From positions 434,001 through 498,000 of the forward strand of contig KK106987.1 in the NCBI GenBank assembly GCA_000611775.1: a stretch of 64,000 nt of DNA, read 5' to 3'. The stretch is from Umbilicaria muhlenbergii. Taxonomy: Eukaryota > Ascomycota > Lecanoromycetes > Umbilicariales > Umbilicariaceae. Positions 10,301 to 23,688 of this stretch are shown one piece after another; position 1 is the first letter of the stretch; each line of letters starts with the position of its first letter. The translations under genes were made by a program, and so were the position numbers. Under the pieces are notes generated by a model. It did not search any database and was not told the DNA's origin. It saw only the letters and a program-made list of their open reading frames with translations.

Positions 10301-12802
10301 ATAATGAAGAATTCACACTTCTTAAGGTTCATGTAGAGTTGAAATCAGCAGAGTTGATTTAACATCTGCTTAACATGCTCTCAGTGTTCTGCTGATGATC
10401 CTGAATATATAAGAATGTCATCTAGATAGACAACACAAAAGACATTCACAAGCCTCATCAACACTCAGTTGATGTAAGCCTGAAACATAGTCAGCGCATT
10501 TGTCAATCTGAAAGACATGATCATATACTCAAAGTGACTGTAACACATGTGAAACACTGTCTTTCACTCATCACCCTCCTTGATACAGATACAGTGATAA
10601 GCATTCTTTAAATTTAGCTTCATAAATAGCTTGACTTCATTAAGCTGATTCAATGTTTCACTTATAAGAGGTAATGAGTGCCTGTTCTTGATGATCACCT
10701 TGTTCAACCCTTGATAATTAACACATAACTGCAGCCCTTCATCTTTCTTTGAAACAAAAAGGATGAGTGCCCCTGCAGGGCTCATGAAGTGATGAATTCA
10801 ATCTTTCATTAAGATGTCATTCAAGTATTCTCATAGCACCTCTAATTCAGTATTGAAGAGGTTATACAAAGGGTCATAAGGTGAATCTGTGCTGTTCAGG
10901 TCAATTGCATGATCACTGACTTTATGAGGTGAAAGGAGGTCAGCATTCTTTGTTGAGAACACATTCACATAATCAGTGTACTTCTCAGGTAAAGCTTGTG
11001 TTATTTCAGCACTTTGTATGTGCACCTCTGATGCAGCATCATCACTCAGACTGACTCATATCATGATGTAGACAGCAGAGTGATTTTGAATCTTCCTTGC
11101 AAATTCATCAAGTGACTGTAACTCAATAGACTGTTCTTTAATATTGAAGCGCCACGCCTTCATTCTGCAGTTAATTCACACATGTTCAGTCTTTAATGCA
11201 AGAAGTTCAAGGATAAGGGATGATCCTGACTTATTTAATATGTAGAATACATGTTCACATTTGTGAGACTGTCCTCAACTGTCAATAAGCTGATAACACA
11301 CATGATAAGCATCAAAGCAGTAAGCCTTCTGATCATTCAAGAATTAAGGTTGAGGCAATAAGCCCTTCATATGAGTCAATTGATGCTCAATAATGAAATG
11401 TTGCAAAATCACATTGACTTCAGCTCCCGTGTTCAATAAGGCTTGCATGAGTATGACATCATCATTGTGAAGAACTTGTTCATCAACAATTAAATTAAAC
11501 TCTGAGGATACTTTTGTTCAGCACTTCAGCAGTGCAGAGCCTTCACTGAAGCATTTTCATTTTTTAATGCTGAAACAGCTGCAATCAGGGTCTTATTCAG
11601 GTCTGAGTTTTTCACAGGTTGTGAATAATCAGAGGAATAATGTCTCTTCTGATTGCAATTTTAATAAGTCATGTGTGACAAGTCCTTTGTTTCAGGAGCC
11701 TTCACTGATTCACTTTCATATTTATTATCTTACTTGCTCTTCATCTTGCCCTCACTGAGCTTATGATCCTTATTCTCAGCAGGCTTCAACAGTGACTCAG
11801 GTTTGCAGCTGAGAGTAGCTGTCATATTAGAATTTACTTTTAATTTCATGACACCTCTCAAATGTAGGTTATTCTTCAGGCATGCAGTCAAGGTGACAGT
11901 TTCCTTTTGAGTTGTGAGTAAATTCTGATAATTCATCAAGGCTGCATGAACCTCAGGCTTCAATTTTGTGAAGAAGTGAGTCCTCATGTGCTCTTCACTG
12001 TAAGAAGGTAACTGAGCTTTCAAGGTGCTTAAATAGTTATTGAAAGCTTAAACTGATTAATGAGGTAATTGAACAGCATCATTATACAGCTGAGTGATGT
12101 GAAGCTGATGATTCACAGAGTCCTCAATAATGTTGAGCAGAAATTTAATAAAATCATCTCAAGTAACAGTGAAATAATCTTTAATCTCATCATCTTGCAG
12201 TCACACCTCCTTTGATTCACCCTTTAAGTATTACATGACATAAATCACCTTATCCTCCTCATGAGGGAAATCAGCTGAGTTAAAATGAAAGGTATTTCTT
12301 GCATCTCACATTTAATTCAGGTGCTCTTTCACATTCTTATCATGATATAGTGACAACTCCTTTGCCTGAATCCTTGATCATACATTTCATATTAACAGTG
12401 TTTTGTCAGCGCAGCGCTTGCTCATTACAGACTCAGCATTCATAAAGTTAAGAAATCTCTCAGCTGAGGTATCAACATGAGTAGCAGGGTCTTTAAGTAG
12501 ATTAACTTTCAGTGTTAAAACTTTCATTCAGAGCTGCTGCAGCTCTTGTTGCTTAAAAAGTTCATCTCATTGTCATTTCACTTGCATGATCTCATCATTA
12601 ATGTTGTGCATCATTTTGCCTGAGGATCCTTCACTCATGAGGTTCACTTCACTGATGTCAGAGGAAATGAGTGATGTTTTATGATCATTTTGCTGATTCT
12701 TTATCATCATGTCTCATTCTGCTTCAGAAGTTTAATGTAGTTGGTTTCAAGTCTGCATCTTATCTCAGGCCATCACTCTTTAAAAGGTAGAGTTATTAGA
12801 AC

Positions 12803-13030
12803 TGTCAGACTATAACATTCCTTATTAAAAAGGGAAGTATAGTCAAGGTTTATGACAGTGTGAGATATAAATGTATAAAGGTTATATGATCTTAACTATA
12901 TAGAACTAATAATTAAGGAATGAAGGTGAAATCAAGCAGTGCAGAGTTTTCATGTGACTCATTAATGCTGTCAAGCTGCTTGTAGGGCGCATGCTCTACG
13001 TGAGTCTCAGATTGTCATTAACTCATGACA
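12803..13030 (-). repeat. 5' LTR of gypsy element B
   Basis: 228 bp, the same length as the LTR at 6192-6419 and about 90% identical by eye, all differences being transitions. The flanking TAATT at 13031-13035 is the right-hand target duplication. Confidence 0.93.
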
Positions 13031-15754
13031 TAATTAATGCTTATGTTTCATTATTGTAAGTGTATTCTGTCAGAGGTAAAAGACTTATTCAGTTGTCTTG
13101 TTCATCTGAGTAATAATAATGAAGATAATATTTTAAGATTTAATTCTGCTGTTCTGTCTGCTCATTCATCTGTGAATGAAAGGCAGTGCTTAACTGACAC
13201 TTCATTCTTAAATAATAACATATTTCTGATCAGAAAGTGCTTGTGAAAACTGATCTCTGATCAAAGACAGCCTCTTTTAATACATTGAATCAACATATTA
13301 TTTTCTTATAGAACAAGTCAGTCAATTCTGTCACTATAATCATTTTCATGATTTGAATATATTGAGTCATTTTCATATACTGATTCATAATCATTAAGAT
13401 CACATCATAGATGCAACTCTTGCACTTACTTAACAACAAGTTAATGATAAAATTTATTATAACTTGCTGTCATGATTCTTCTGATTGAGGCAGCGCCTGT
13501 AACTCATCATAGAGATAATGTTTAAGCACTTTCACTCTTTGACAGATGTCACATGATGCAACATAATCTTTAACATCTTGACTCATATCAATTTAATAAT
13601 ATTTGCAGTTAATCAATTCAAGGGTTCTTTCTACCCTGAAATGTCTTGTTAAAGCATCATCATGATGACATTTCAAGATCTCTGCTCTTATTAACTTTTC
13701 TTTCAGAATGTATATTTGTTTCTCATGAAATAAAAGACCTTCAGAGTTAAATCTTCAAGAACTTTCAGCTTTAACCTTGCACTTCACTGATGTACAATTA
13801 GCGTTGCATGTCACTTCTACAAATGAATCATCATTTTGTAGAGTTCAAATTAAATCCCTCAGAAGTAAACTTGAGCTTTCATCAACTGAAGTGTTTCATG
13901 AATGACAAGATCTCTTATCATCACATGTGAAACAAGTTGTTTGCAATCAACAGTTTCAGTGACAGGGTTAAGCTGTTTCACAGTTACATCATAATCATTA
14001 TGAGCAGATATTTTGTCATCACTTCTTTAGTATTTTTTTAAAAGTTTAAGGTTTTTAATCTTAATCATTCTCTTCATCTCTGTGAGTAACTGCCTCACAA
14101 TAAAGGCATATCTGAGTGAGAATATATTCACAAGAGTGATTAACTTTCTCTGAAGTGTTGAAAGTAATTTCTTTATGATTTCACTCATCTTTTCAACATC
14201 TCTGTAGTCTGATCACCTCAACAGTGCATCAGCAGGGTTGATCTTTTCAAATTAATGCAAAATATTAAAATTAAAAGCAGTGAGCTTCATTGCTCATCAT
14301 GCTTGCCTGTCATTTAATTCCTTCACATTCATAAATCCTCATAAATTGTTATGATCAGTTAATACCTTTATGATATAACAACTGCCTTTGAGGTAGTGAT
14401 GTCAATGTTTAAACATCATAATGATGACAAGGAGCTCTTGATCATGAGTTTCATATTAAGTCTCTGAAGAAGTCAATTTTCTCAATCAGAATGCAATTAA
14501 ATGTCACTCTTTATTATTTAATAACTGAGACAAAATGTCAGTGAGTTTAATGATTGATGCATCAGTTTTCACTCATATCTGTAACTTTGAATTGAAGTGA
14601 ATCAGGATGAGTGTCTTTGTAAAAACTTTATGAAGGTGATTAAATACCTTCTTTGCATCACTTGAGAATTTAAAAGATTTAAATTTCTTTTCATTCTTAT
14701 TATCTTTCATAAGGTTTGTCAAGCGGGCTGCAACTTGTGAATAACACTTAATGAAGCATCTATAAAAGTTCATAAAGCTCAGAAAGATTTATACTTTTTG
14801 AAAAGTTCTTGATACTGATCAGTCCTGTATGATGTTCACTCATCATGAATTCATCACTACGCCGTCAGTTGTGATAATAAACTTTAGAAATTTCACCTTG
14901 ATAATGAAGAATTCACACTTCTTAAAGTTCACATAAAGTTGAAATCAGCAGAGTCTGTTTAACACATGTTTAATGTGCTCTCAGTGTTTCACTGGTAATT
15001 CAGAGTATATAAGGATATCATTTAAATAAATAACATAAAAGACATTCACAAACTTTGTTAATATTTAATTGATGTAAATCTGAAATGTAACTGAAGTATT
15101 GATCAATCTGAAAGACATGATCATATACTTAAAGTGACTGTAACATGTGCAGAACATCATTTTTCACTCATCACTCTTCTTTATACAAATATAATGATAG
15201 ATGTCCTTCAAATTTAACTTCATAAATAATTTAACTTCATTAAGTTGATTTAATGTTTCATTTATAAAAAGTAACAGGTACTTGTTCTTGATGATCATTT
15301 TATTTAACTTTTAATAATTAATGCATAAGTGCAGCTCTTCATCTTTCTTTAAAACAAAAAGAATGAGTGCCTCTGCAGAGCTCATGAAATGATGAATTCA
15401 ACCTTTTATTAAGATGTTATTTAAATATTCTCATAACACCTTTAACTCAGTATTGAAGAAGTTATACAAAAGATCATAAGATGAATTTATGCTGTTCAAG
15501 TTAATTGCATGATCACTGATCTTGTAAGATAAAAGAAGGTCAGCATTCTCTGTTGAGAACACATCTGCATAATTCACATACTTCTCAGGTAAAGCTTATA
15601 TTATATTAATGCTTTATAAGCACACCTTCAGTGCAGTGTCATCACTCAGATTAACTCATATCATGATGTAAACAGCAGAGTGATCTTGAATCTCTTTTAT
15701 GAATTCATCAGGTGACTGTAACTCAATAAACTGCTTCTTAATGTTGAAGTGTTA
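13031..15754 (-). mobile_element. Gypsy element A, proximal part, fossil
   Basis: This continues element A after the B insertion. The sequence parallels 8450-11150 of element B: integrase from about 13040 to 14150, RNase H about 14250-14780 (NFYRCFIKCYSQVAARLTNL stretch at the RT/RNase H join), and reverse transcriptase about 14800-15500. Similarity to B stops near 15754, before protease and gag, where the LTR-like sequence of element E begins. The copy is more degraded than B, which agrees with its being the older host of the nest. It has dozens of breaks. Confidence 0.85.
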
Positions 15755-16176
15755 TGTTAAGCTGTTATTAAACTCATGTGTGTGAAAAGGATTGTCTTTT
15801 CTAAAAGCTTTTATAAGTCAACTAAATACTACCTAAAGTGAGGCAGTAAACTAAGATGACTTTAAGCTTAATCAGGCAATAAGTGAATACATAAAGTAAG
15901 CATAGATGTGTTATAACAGTGCTCACATTTTAATAAGACAGCACTTCATGTCTTATCTTGCTCTCAACACCTTATCTCCTCTCTATGACTCATTCATAGT
16001 CTTTGACAAGGTTAGGTGCATTGATGAGATCATTTATAATACATCATTAATCATGTTCAGGCTCATACCTCAATCAGCAGGTGAAGTATTGCATGAAGAA
16101 ACTGCAGTCTTTTCATATGATGTGTTTATTTAATAAATACTTAATTTCATGTTTCTGTTCTTCATCAACCTCAACA
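15755..16176 (-). repeat. Inferred 3' LTR of element E
   Basis: 422 bp running from TGTTAAG to CTCAACA, which are inverted repeats of one another apart from one transition. It starts exactly where similarity to element A ends and precedes the integrase end of E. No second copy is in the window because the 5' end of E is missing, so this is an inference from position and termini only. Confidence 0.45.
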
Positions 16177-19100
16177 GCAGGTGAGTGAGTTGATCAGAGT
16201 CTTTTAAATGAATCTTTCACTGATGATGAGGCTGATTCAAGCATGATGATAATGAAGACTGAATGAATCTTTTAAACAAGTGATATATTGAGCTTGTAAA
16301 TTAATTTTTCAACTCAGTGAATCACCTTGAACAGGCTGATGAATTATTGAGTGAGCTTTAAATTCTTCTTCATGACTGATAATATGTAGCCCTGATGTAA
16401 TCTCAAATTGATATAATTTTTAATTTTTAAAAACATTGCAGTGTGCTTCCTGTTGTAATACTGCTTTATTTATATGTTAATGAAGTTGATGACTTCTCTG
16501 AGGTTAATTCAGTAAGAGGCTTCAGTGTTTGAATTAAGTATTTAAAGTAAATTAATTAATTCAATGATCTTTCTTCTGTAAAGGACTTCATTCAGTGATT
16601 GATCAGTTGATTTTAAAGTTAAGTTGTTAAGAATCACCTGCATCCTCAGTAAGATCATGAGTTAATCAGCAGGCTTTTTAAGGCTTGTAATATAATGATG
16701 AAGTGTTATTTTAAACATCTGATTCATCCTCTCTGACTGACCGTCTGACTGAGGGTGATAAGTTGTATTATAAAGCAGTTGAACACCTTTCTCCTTAAAT
16801 ATAATCATTTAAATTTTATTAACAAACTTTTTATCCTGATCTGATATAATAACCTTCAGTAAGCCTCAGTCAGTGAGGTTCAGATGTTTCAGTAATAAGT
16901 GAGCTCATTATCTTACTGTATACATTGTCTTTCCTGATATTAATGCTATTCACTTGCTGAACTTGTCAGTTACACTCATGACTGAGTTAAAGTCATCTAA
17001 GAGCAGTGACTGAGGAAGAGCTACAACAAAGTTAATGATTATGATATAATGCAGCAACACTGACGTAGCAATTGACTGTAATGATTTATAAAAATTATAT
17101 CATGAGTTAATCATTATCTGACAGTCTGAGCAGTGCTGTATGAATTCTTAAAAAATGATATAGAGTTTCTGAATATATAATGATTTAACAATTCATTCAT
17201 AAGATCTATAAAAGTCTGAATGTTCAATTTCATCATGAGTCAACTGTAAGACATCTCTTATGAGATCATCATGCTTTAAAATGCACAATCTCTGAACACT
17301 TTCTGAATCAACATGATAAAGTAAGCCTGTCTTACTCAGTTCAAATGATAGAACAGCTTGATCAGCCTCATTAAAACAGTTGTTTGCTTGAAGAGTTTAT
17401 TAAACTTTGTTTCAAGACTTATCTGCTGTATAATCAGTGAGAAGACAGGTCTTGAAGGTGTCACTCATTTTAATTAAAATTATAATATAAACATATGCCT
17501 CTCTGAAAAAGCTGTCAAGGATGTCATCTTTCATAAGAAAACTCTGATTGAACTGCTGACTCTTCAGTTTAAATAAGGCATTTAACACATAATTCATTCA
17601 GCCTTTCTTATAATGTACCTCAATGTCAAAATGTTGAATGTATTCAGAGGCTCAAATTAAGTGCTTATTTTAATGATCACTCAACATTGCTGAGAGATTG
17701 ATTTGTTTAATCAGATTAATGAATGCTTCATGATCAATATAAATGATTACCTGCTGTAGTGAGGATTTTATTAAATGCTTAATCTTCATAACTATTTATA
17801 TTAAGTCTGCAATTTTAAGCTCAGTCAGTCAATAGTTCTTTTCAGCCTTGTTAATGACTCAGCTTAAAAAGAGAATAAGTTAAATTTAACTCTTTTGTGA
17901 TTTCATCATGCTGTCATCCTTGACATGATAAATCATGATGTTTATACTCAGCTGAAAAGCATTAAGGTTTAAAAACATTGATTTGATATAATTGTAATGA
18001 GTCAACATGATTGAATGAGTGAATAGTGATTGCAACTGATGAAATGATTTTAATTCTGCTGATGTAGAAGTGAAGATATTAATTTTAATTAACTTAATCT
18101 TCTTGACTCAACCTGATAAAGAGATGCTCTTTAAAAGAAGAGTTTTTCATGACTGCAGCAGAGTTGAAATCTGAGCATAAAAAGATATGTACTGCTTAAG
18201 GTAATTGATCATATCAAGAATATCTTTAATTGCTTCAGTGATTTTAAGAATTCTAGCTGAGAGATGACCTGTAATTTCTCTGTTGCAGTAAATAAATTGA
18301 ACATGTTCATCTTCTGACTTAAAAGCTGAATTGACAAGTAGTTTATGAATGACTTTGTTGACTTTAGAGTGATGTTGAGCTCATAAAGTGTTCAGAAAAT
18401 GACTTTCAGGTGATCAATATGCTTCAGTAATAATTTTGAGTAAATTATTATGTCATTCATGTAAGCTCTTGAATAAGCCTGATGAGGTCACAGGATCTGA
18501 TCAATTATTCATTAAATATAAAAAGAGTTATTACAATAATTCATGACAGCAACATAAAACATCTCCTGATCACAGTGACTAATGATGACTAGATGATGAC
18601 AGTGTTCAGTTTTAACACATCACTGATAAAAGAATAAAGAGCAGTTCACTGTTGATATCATGATTGAATCATAAACTGCTGCTATAATGTCTGACTGTAA
18701 CAGCATGAGATATATGTCAAAGATTGTTATCTGATTTAAAGATCTGATATCAACAACTACTTAACTTTTTCAGAAGCCGTCAGACATCATTCTTCAAACA
18801 ACAAAGCATGAGTAATTAAATGAGGTAAGTTGATCAGATCATTTCAGCTTTTTCTGCTCTTGAAGTTTATTAAATTTCTTGTTCACCTCATCTTTATCTG
18901 TCTTACTCAGAGGGTAAACCTTTGCCTTGCACATGTACTTTGATTGTCAGTTGTTGATGAGTGATATAAGCATTCAATTTCACTCTGAGATGTTCATAAT
19001 GTTGTCATGATTCTCTCACAACCTGAGGTATGCTTGAACAACTTGAGTCAGGTGCTGAACTGCTTTTGAATTTATAACATTATGTATTATAATGCTGTTC

Positions 19101-19997
19101 TTCAATAATATTGTCACTGTTTCAGTGTTGATGTTCTCAATTAAATTAAGCATAATAAATTTCATGTTTACAGCAGTTAATAATGCTTCTGCTGTAATGA
19201 AAGTTTTAATAAAGTGTTTAACTCAAGAACCTTGATTTCTTCTTGACTTAATAAAGATTGCAGTCAGAGGTAGATCATTAACTTCAGCATGAAAACACTC
19301 TTCTTCATCATACTCAATAATTGAGCTCAGCCGGCTGTTTCACTGAATCATGATTGTTTTGTTTGTATCATTTTGAATCATTATGTTAGTCATTGAGCAG
19401 TTAATGACATGAGTAAAAACACTTATGCCTTTCATTTTATGCTTCAGTTCAAACAGGAGGTCTTGATCAGTGAGTAAAGTTATAAAATTGTCATGTATTT
19501 GTATTGATATTGACTGTGTTGAAAACAGAGCTATGAAGACTTCTGTTAAGTCAATCACTGAAACCTGTGTTCTCTGATTCAACTGTGATGAGACACTGAG
19601 GTTGATCTCAAGTCTCTCACAGGAGTGTATGACTGTGACTTAATAAAAAATATTAATGATTATACTCTTCAGTCTCATTATATTCACTCTTATAAGCAGT
19701 TTAGCCTTGAGGTTATTGATTAAATGAACTTCATGAGTAATCTTCACAGTCTGATCATCCTTTTCAGGTATGTAGAGGTCAATGATGATGAACTCTTCAC
19801 ACTTGTGTATAATGAAGCCTATGCCTCAGACTGATATGAGTGAGGTCATTCACTTGATTGATATGTGTGAAACTTTCTTTTTTAAGTACTCATGATTCAT
19901 CAGTGACATTATGCAGTCTGTGTTGAGGCAGACTGCTGTATTGCCCTGAGCAGGATGCAACTTCATCATTATAATGACATAATATCATTCTTGAAAG

Positions 19998-20964
19998 TAC
20001 GCTGCACCATGGGTTGAGTTTTACCCAGTGGGTTTGGGTTTGAGTTGAGTTTGAGTTGGGTTTTGAGGTGAGTTATACGTGTCAAAACTCAACTCAGAAA
20101 AAACCCAACTCATTTAACTTAAACTCAGAAAATTCTGAGTTAACTCAGTACATACAAATAGTTATGATAGTCTTTATGATAGTCAAGAAAGTCAGTTCAA
20201 AAGGTGCCTTCTCAAGTCATTTTCAAGATCATTTTTTGAGGCCGTCATTGAAGTCATTTTGAAAGTCATTTTGAAAGTCACTTTGAAAGCTGTTTTTCAA
20301 GGCTGTTTTGAAAGTCATTTTGAAAGCAAAGCTGTTTTTTGAGGTCATCATTGAAGTCATTTTGAAAAGCTGTTTTGAAAGCTGTTTTGAAAGCCATTTT
20401 GAAAGCTGTTTGTCAAGGCTGTTTTCCAAGGCTGTTTTTCAAGGCTGTTTTCCAAGGCCCTCATTAAAGCTGTTTTGAAAGCTGTTTTGAAAGCCATTTT
20501 GAAAGCTGTTTGTCAAGGCTGTTTTCCAAGGCTGTTTTTCAAGGCTGTTTTCCAAGGCCCTCATTAAAGCTGTTTTGAAAGCTGTTTTGAAAGCCATTTT
20601 GAAAGCTGTTTGTCAAGGCTGTTTTCCAAGGCTGTTTTTCAAGGCTGTTTTCCAAGGCCCTCATTAAAGCTGTTTTGAAAGCTGTTTTGAAAGCCATTTT
20701 GAAAGCTGTTTGTCAAGGCTGTTTTCCAAGGCTGTTTTTCAAGGCTGTTTTCCAAGGCCCTCATTAAAGCTGTTTTGAAAGCTGTTTTGAAAGCTGTTTA
20801 AATGAGTCATATACGTGAACTTGAACTGGGTTACCCAGTGAAAACTCAACCCAAACTCAAAAAAACTCAACTCAGTGTGACTCAACCCAAAAAAAACCCA
20901 ACTCAGTCTGAGTTGAGTTACAATAGTCAAAACTCAACTCAAACTCAACCCATGATGCAGCGTA
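19998..20964. mobile_element. hAT-type non-autonomous element with minisatellite
   Basis: 967 bp with inverted ends TACGCTGCACCATGGGTTGAG-like at the left and its complement at the right. It is flanked by the perfect 8-bp duplication CTTGAAAG (19990-19997 and 20965-20972), diagnostic of hAT-class insertion. Subterminal regions repeat AACTCAACCC words in both orientations, probably transposase-binding arrays. It has no transposase. CCA, TGG and CpG sites are intact, unlike the gypsy sequence around it, so it inserted after most of the mutation of element E. The centre is a tandem repeat. Confidence 0.88.
20220..20800. repeat. Minisatellite with a perfect 100-bp higher-order unit
   Basis: The repeat is built from a degenerate 11-13-bp word of the form AAGGCTGTTTTC or AAAGCTGTTTTG. 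From about 20369 these words are organised in a 100-bp unit repeated without change at 20461, 20561 and 20661, with partial units on both sides. To the left (20220-20368) the words are irregular. Reading frames through it (20229-20429 and 20739-20930 minus) only reflect the repeat. Confidence 0.92.
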
Positions 20965-21865
20965 CTTGAAAGCCGTAGTCATTGATTTTCTGATCACTGA
21001 TATTTGATTTGATGATTTCAACAGAGGTGATTTTGCTGTTAAGTATAAAGACTTTGAATAACATGCTGTTGATGTTTAATACAGTGACTTCAAATGACAT
21101 CTTGTTGATGTTCAGTATGATCATGATGTATGCTTTTTTCTTAAGAAGTTTCTTGCTTAACTGTACTCTGAAACATTCTTGATGAATGTGCTTATGTAAA
21201 AGATTATTGAAAAGAAAGCTGTCCTGACAGTTTTAACATTATATGCTTTTTATTGATGAGACATAATTAATGTTAACATCTTCTTCAGTGACTTAATCAT
21301 TGTTATCTTGAACATTTCCCTCTTTCTTATTATAATCTTCATTGATGTACATTCTTTCCTGTCAATAAGTGTTGTTCATGTTGTAGTAATCATCTATGTA
21401 GGTTTGGTACACGTATCACTCATCAGGCTCATAAAGCTTACTATGCTCAGTGATAAGTGTAAGCATCATGTGGTAGGCTTTAATAAGCATAGAAGGTGAT
21501 TGAGACTTATTCATACAACTGAGATACAGCTGCCTTGCATTTACTGATATTAATATAAAGCTTTACATCAGCAGGTAATAATCTGCAACAGGATTTTAAT
21601 TTTAATTTAAGCTTTGTTGTTCATGATTAAATCAGAGCCTTGCTTAATCAGATTATTAATTATTAAAAGCAGGTGAATGAAAAAAATTATTATTATTTTC
21701 AGTAAATGAAAAGAAATTGCTGGCACCTGCAGAAGGTGAGTGAGGAATAAAAAATGTATTAATAAGAGAATTTGAGAAAAATGATTAATTCAAATTGAAT
21801 CAATTAAATTAATTTAAGTATTGATTAAACTCTTGCTTGCCTTAATATCTGTTGCTCTCAGCTCA

Positions 21866-23247
21866 TCAGCAATTTAGCAAGTTAACTTTGAGTTAGTTTT
21901 TAGCACTTTGAGTGCTCTGAGCTTCTGATCTCATGTCTCAGCTAACAGCCGCTCTTAGCATCCAATGAGAACTATGAGCTCAACCTTAAATCTTGAGCGG
22001 AACATCAAAATTTTGTGATAAAAAAACAGTTATTAAAACAATTGTTTAAACAAGTACACACACAGTGTTATAATAACAGTAAAACTTATAATAAGTAAAC
22101 TTTTGCTAAAATTCACTTTTCTGCAATAAAAAATCATGATTTGTTGAGTCTGAAAGCACTCTATAAGTGTTGAGTTCTGAATATTTAAAGAACTTCAAGA
22201 TTTTCATCACTTAAAAATTTACACACTCTAATAACTTTTGCACCTCAACAGATATAAAGAAACTTTCAATGCATAAATTATAAAAAACAGTATTATCTAT
22301 TAATGTTAAATTAAAAGTTTCTTCATAACTGCTGTTGTTCTTAAGTTATATTTAATTCAAGTTTTCAACAGCGAAAAATCTTTCAAAAAAAGTCACATAC
22401 TTTGAATAACTATTGCGCTTTTATACTTATAATATAACTTTCAGTCTATAAGTTGTAGAGAAGAAGCTATTAAACAGTTCTATAACTTAAAGTTTTTTTA
22501 TAACTGTTGTTGTTAAAAAGTTACATTGATTTCAAACTTCCAGTGACGAAAATCACAACATTAATAAACAGACTTTTAATGACTTTTGAATAACTCAACA
22601 ACAACAACACATAAAAAGAAAGTTTGTATAAGAAAACTCTTAAACAGCTTATTCTCTACAACTTATAAACTGAAAATTATATCATAAGTATAAAAGCGCA
22701 ATAGTTATTCAAAGTATATGACTTTTTTTGAAAGATTTTTCGCTATTGAAAACTTGAATTAAATATAACTTAACAACAACAGCAGTTATGAAGAAACTTT
22801 TAACTTAATATTAATAAAGAATACTGTTTTTATAACTTATGCATTGAAAGTTTCTTCATATCTGTTGAGGTGCAAAAGTTATTAAAGTGTGTAAATTTTT
22901 AAGTGGCGAAAATCTTGAAGTTCTTTAAATATTCAGAACTCAACACTTATACAGTGCTTTCAGACTCAACAAATCATGATTTTTGATTGCAGAAAAGTGA
23001 ATTTTAGCAAAAGTTTACTTATTATAAATTTTACTGTTATTATAACACTGTGTGTGTACTTGTTTAAACAATTGTTTTAATAACTGTTTTCTTATCACAA
23101 AATTTTGATGTTCCGCTCAAGATTTAAGGTTGAGATCAAAGCGCTCAAAGGGTGCTAAGAGCAGCTGTTAGCTGAAACATGAGATCAGAAGCTCAGAGCG
23201 CTCAAAGTGCTAAAAACTAACTCAAAGCTAACTTGCTAAATTGCTGA
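21866..23247. mobile_element. Foldback element, copy 1 (1382 bp)
   Basis: A long palindrome with arms of about 590-620 bp (near 21866-22455 and 22658-23247) and a central spacer of about 200 bp that itself pairs partly. The ends read ATCAGCAATTTAGCAAGTTA and the complement. Shared internal marks include TGAGCGGAACATCAAAATTTTG, ACACACACAGTGTTATAATAACAG and ATTGCGCTTTTATACTTATAATAT, quoted here only as landmarks in part. It has no coding frame. CpG is kept in GAGCGGAAC and TTGCGC, so mutation is light. A second full copy lies at 49533-50937, and half copies at 23689-24307 and 61187-62037. No clear target duplication is visible. Confidence 0.88.
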
Positions 23248-23688
23248 TGAAGACAAGTGAAAAAGCCTATTACAGCTTAAAAACCATGACTACAAAGTAA
23301 TACACAGATTGCAGATATTCAAGTTTCAGCAGAAACAAAAGAAATCACAATTAAAAAACACTTTGCTCAAGTAAAGCAATTGATTGCATGCAAAACATCA
23401 GTCTTTTACACTGATGAGTCAAAAATCAGTGTAAAGACAACACAAAGTACAAAAGACCACATAGGAGCTGAAATTTACTGTATAAAAGACAATTATATAA
23501 GTACAAAAAGCTACTTTCTAGATCAATACATGAAAGTATCATACTAGATGCAGAGCTTTATGCTATAATGCAGGCTACAAAACAAGCAATATAAACACAG
23601 TTTTTAAGAAAAAACATCTGAATATTTACAGATAGTTAAACTGCAATACAAAAATTATAAAAGCCTGCAAATACTGAAGTGTTACAAC
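23248..23688 (+). pseudogene. LINE RNase H fragment
   Basis: A plus-strand remnant of the RNase H domain at the end of a LINE ORF2. The stretch SVFYTDESKIS near 23400 corresponds to the first catalytic strand (YTDGSK in intact enzymes), and LDAELYAIMQATKQAI near 23540-23600 to the helix bearing the second acid residue. A frame change separates the two parts, and the copy lacks everything before and after. It is bounded on both sides by foldback sequence. The nearest LINE (25650-27372) runs on the opposite strand, so this piece may be an inverted part of it. It matches I- and Tad1-like fungal LINEs in type. I cannot prove that both pieces are one copy. Confidence 0.7.

Larger units (their letters stand above)
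6192..13030 (-). mobile_element. Gypsy element B, full-length fossil with LTRs
   Basis: A complete Ty3/gypsy insertion of 6.8 kb on the minus strand, with 228-bp LTRs at both ends and the 5-bp target duplication TAATT (6187-6191 and 13031-13035). Parts in order of reading: gag about 12780-11730; aspartic protease near 11470-11380; reverse transcriptase about 10900-10190; RNase H about 10173-9600; integrase about 9540-8000; chromodomain about 7970-7800. A polypurine tract (6421-6433 on the complement) adjoins the 3' LTR. Between the chromodomain and that LTR lies about 1 kb with an open frame on the opposite strand. The two LTRs differ at roughly 10% of positions, all transitions, so mutation rather than age dominates. 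The internal region carries dozens of breaks. It lies inside element A in the same orientation. Confidence 0.93.
15755..21865 (-). mobile_element. Gypsy element E, truncated fossil
   Basis: A second gypsy family, on the minus strand. Parts: inferred 3' LTR 15755-16176; integrase about 17600-16500, with a recognisable YHPQSDGQSERMNQ core near 16790-16700; RNase H and reverse transcriptase about 18900-17600; protease near 19980-19870 (CLNTDCIMSLMN-type stretch); and a C2H2-like finger of the gag region near 21255-21190. The finger and protease resemble those of elements F and G, so the three probably belong to one clade. A hAT-type element (19998-20964) is inserted between gag and protease. The 5' end is cut off by the foldback element at 21866. 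It is heavily broken. Confidence 0.8.

Noticed and set aside
20220-20800. CRISPR-like array of regular repeats
   Set aside because: Units are contiguous with no unique spacers and sit inside a eukaryotic transposon. It is a minisatellite.
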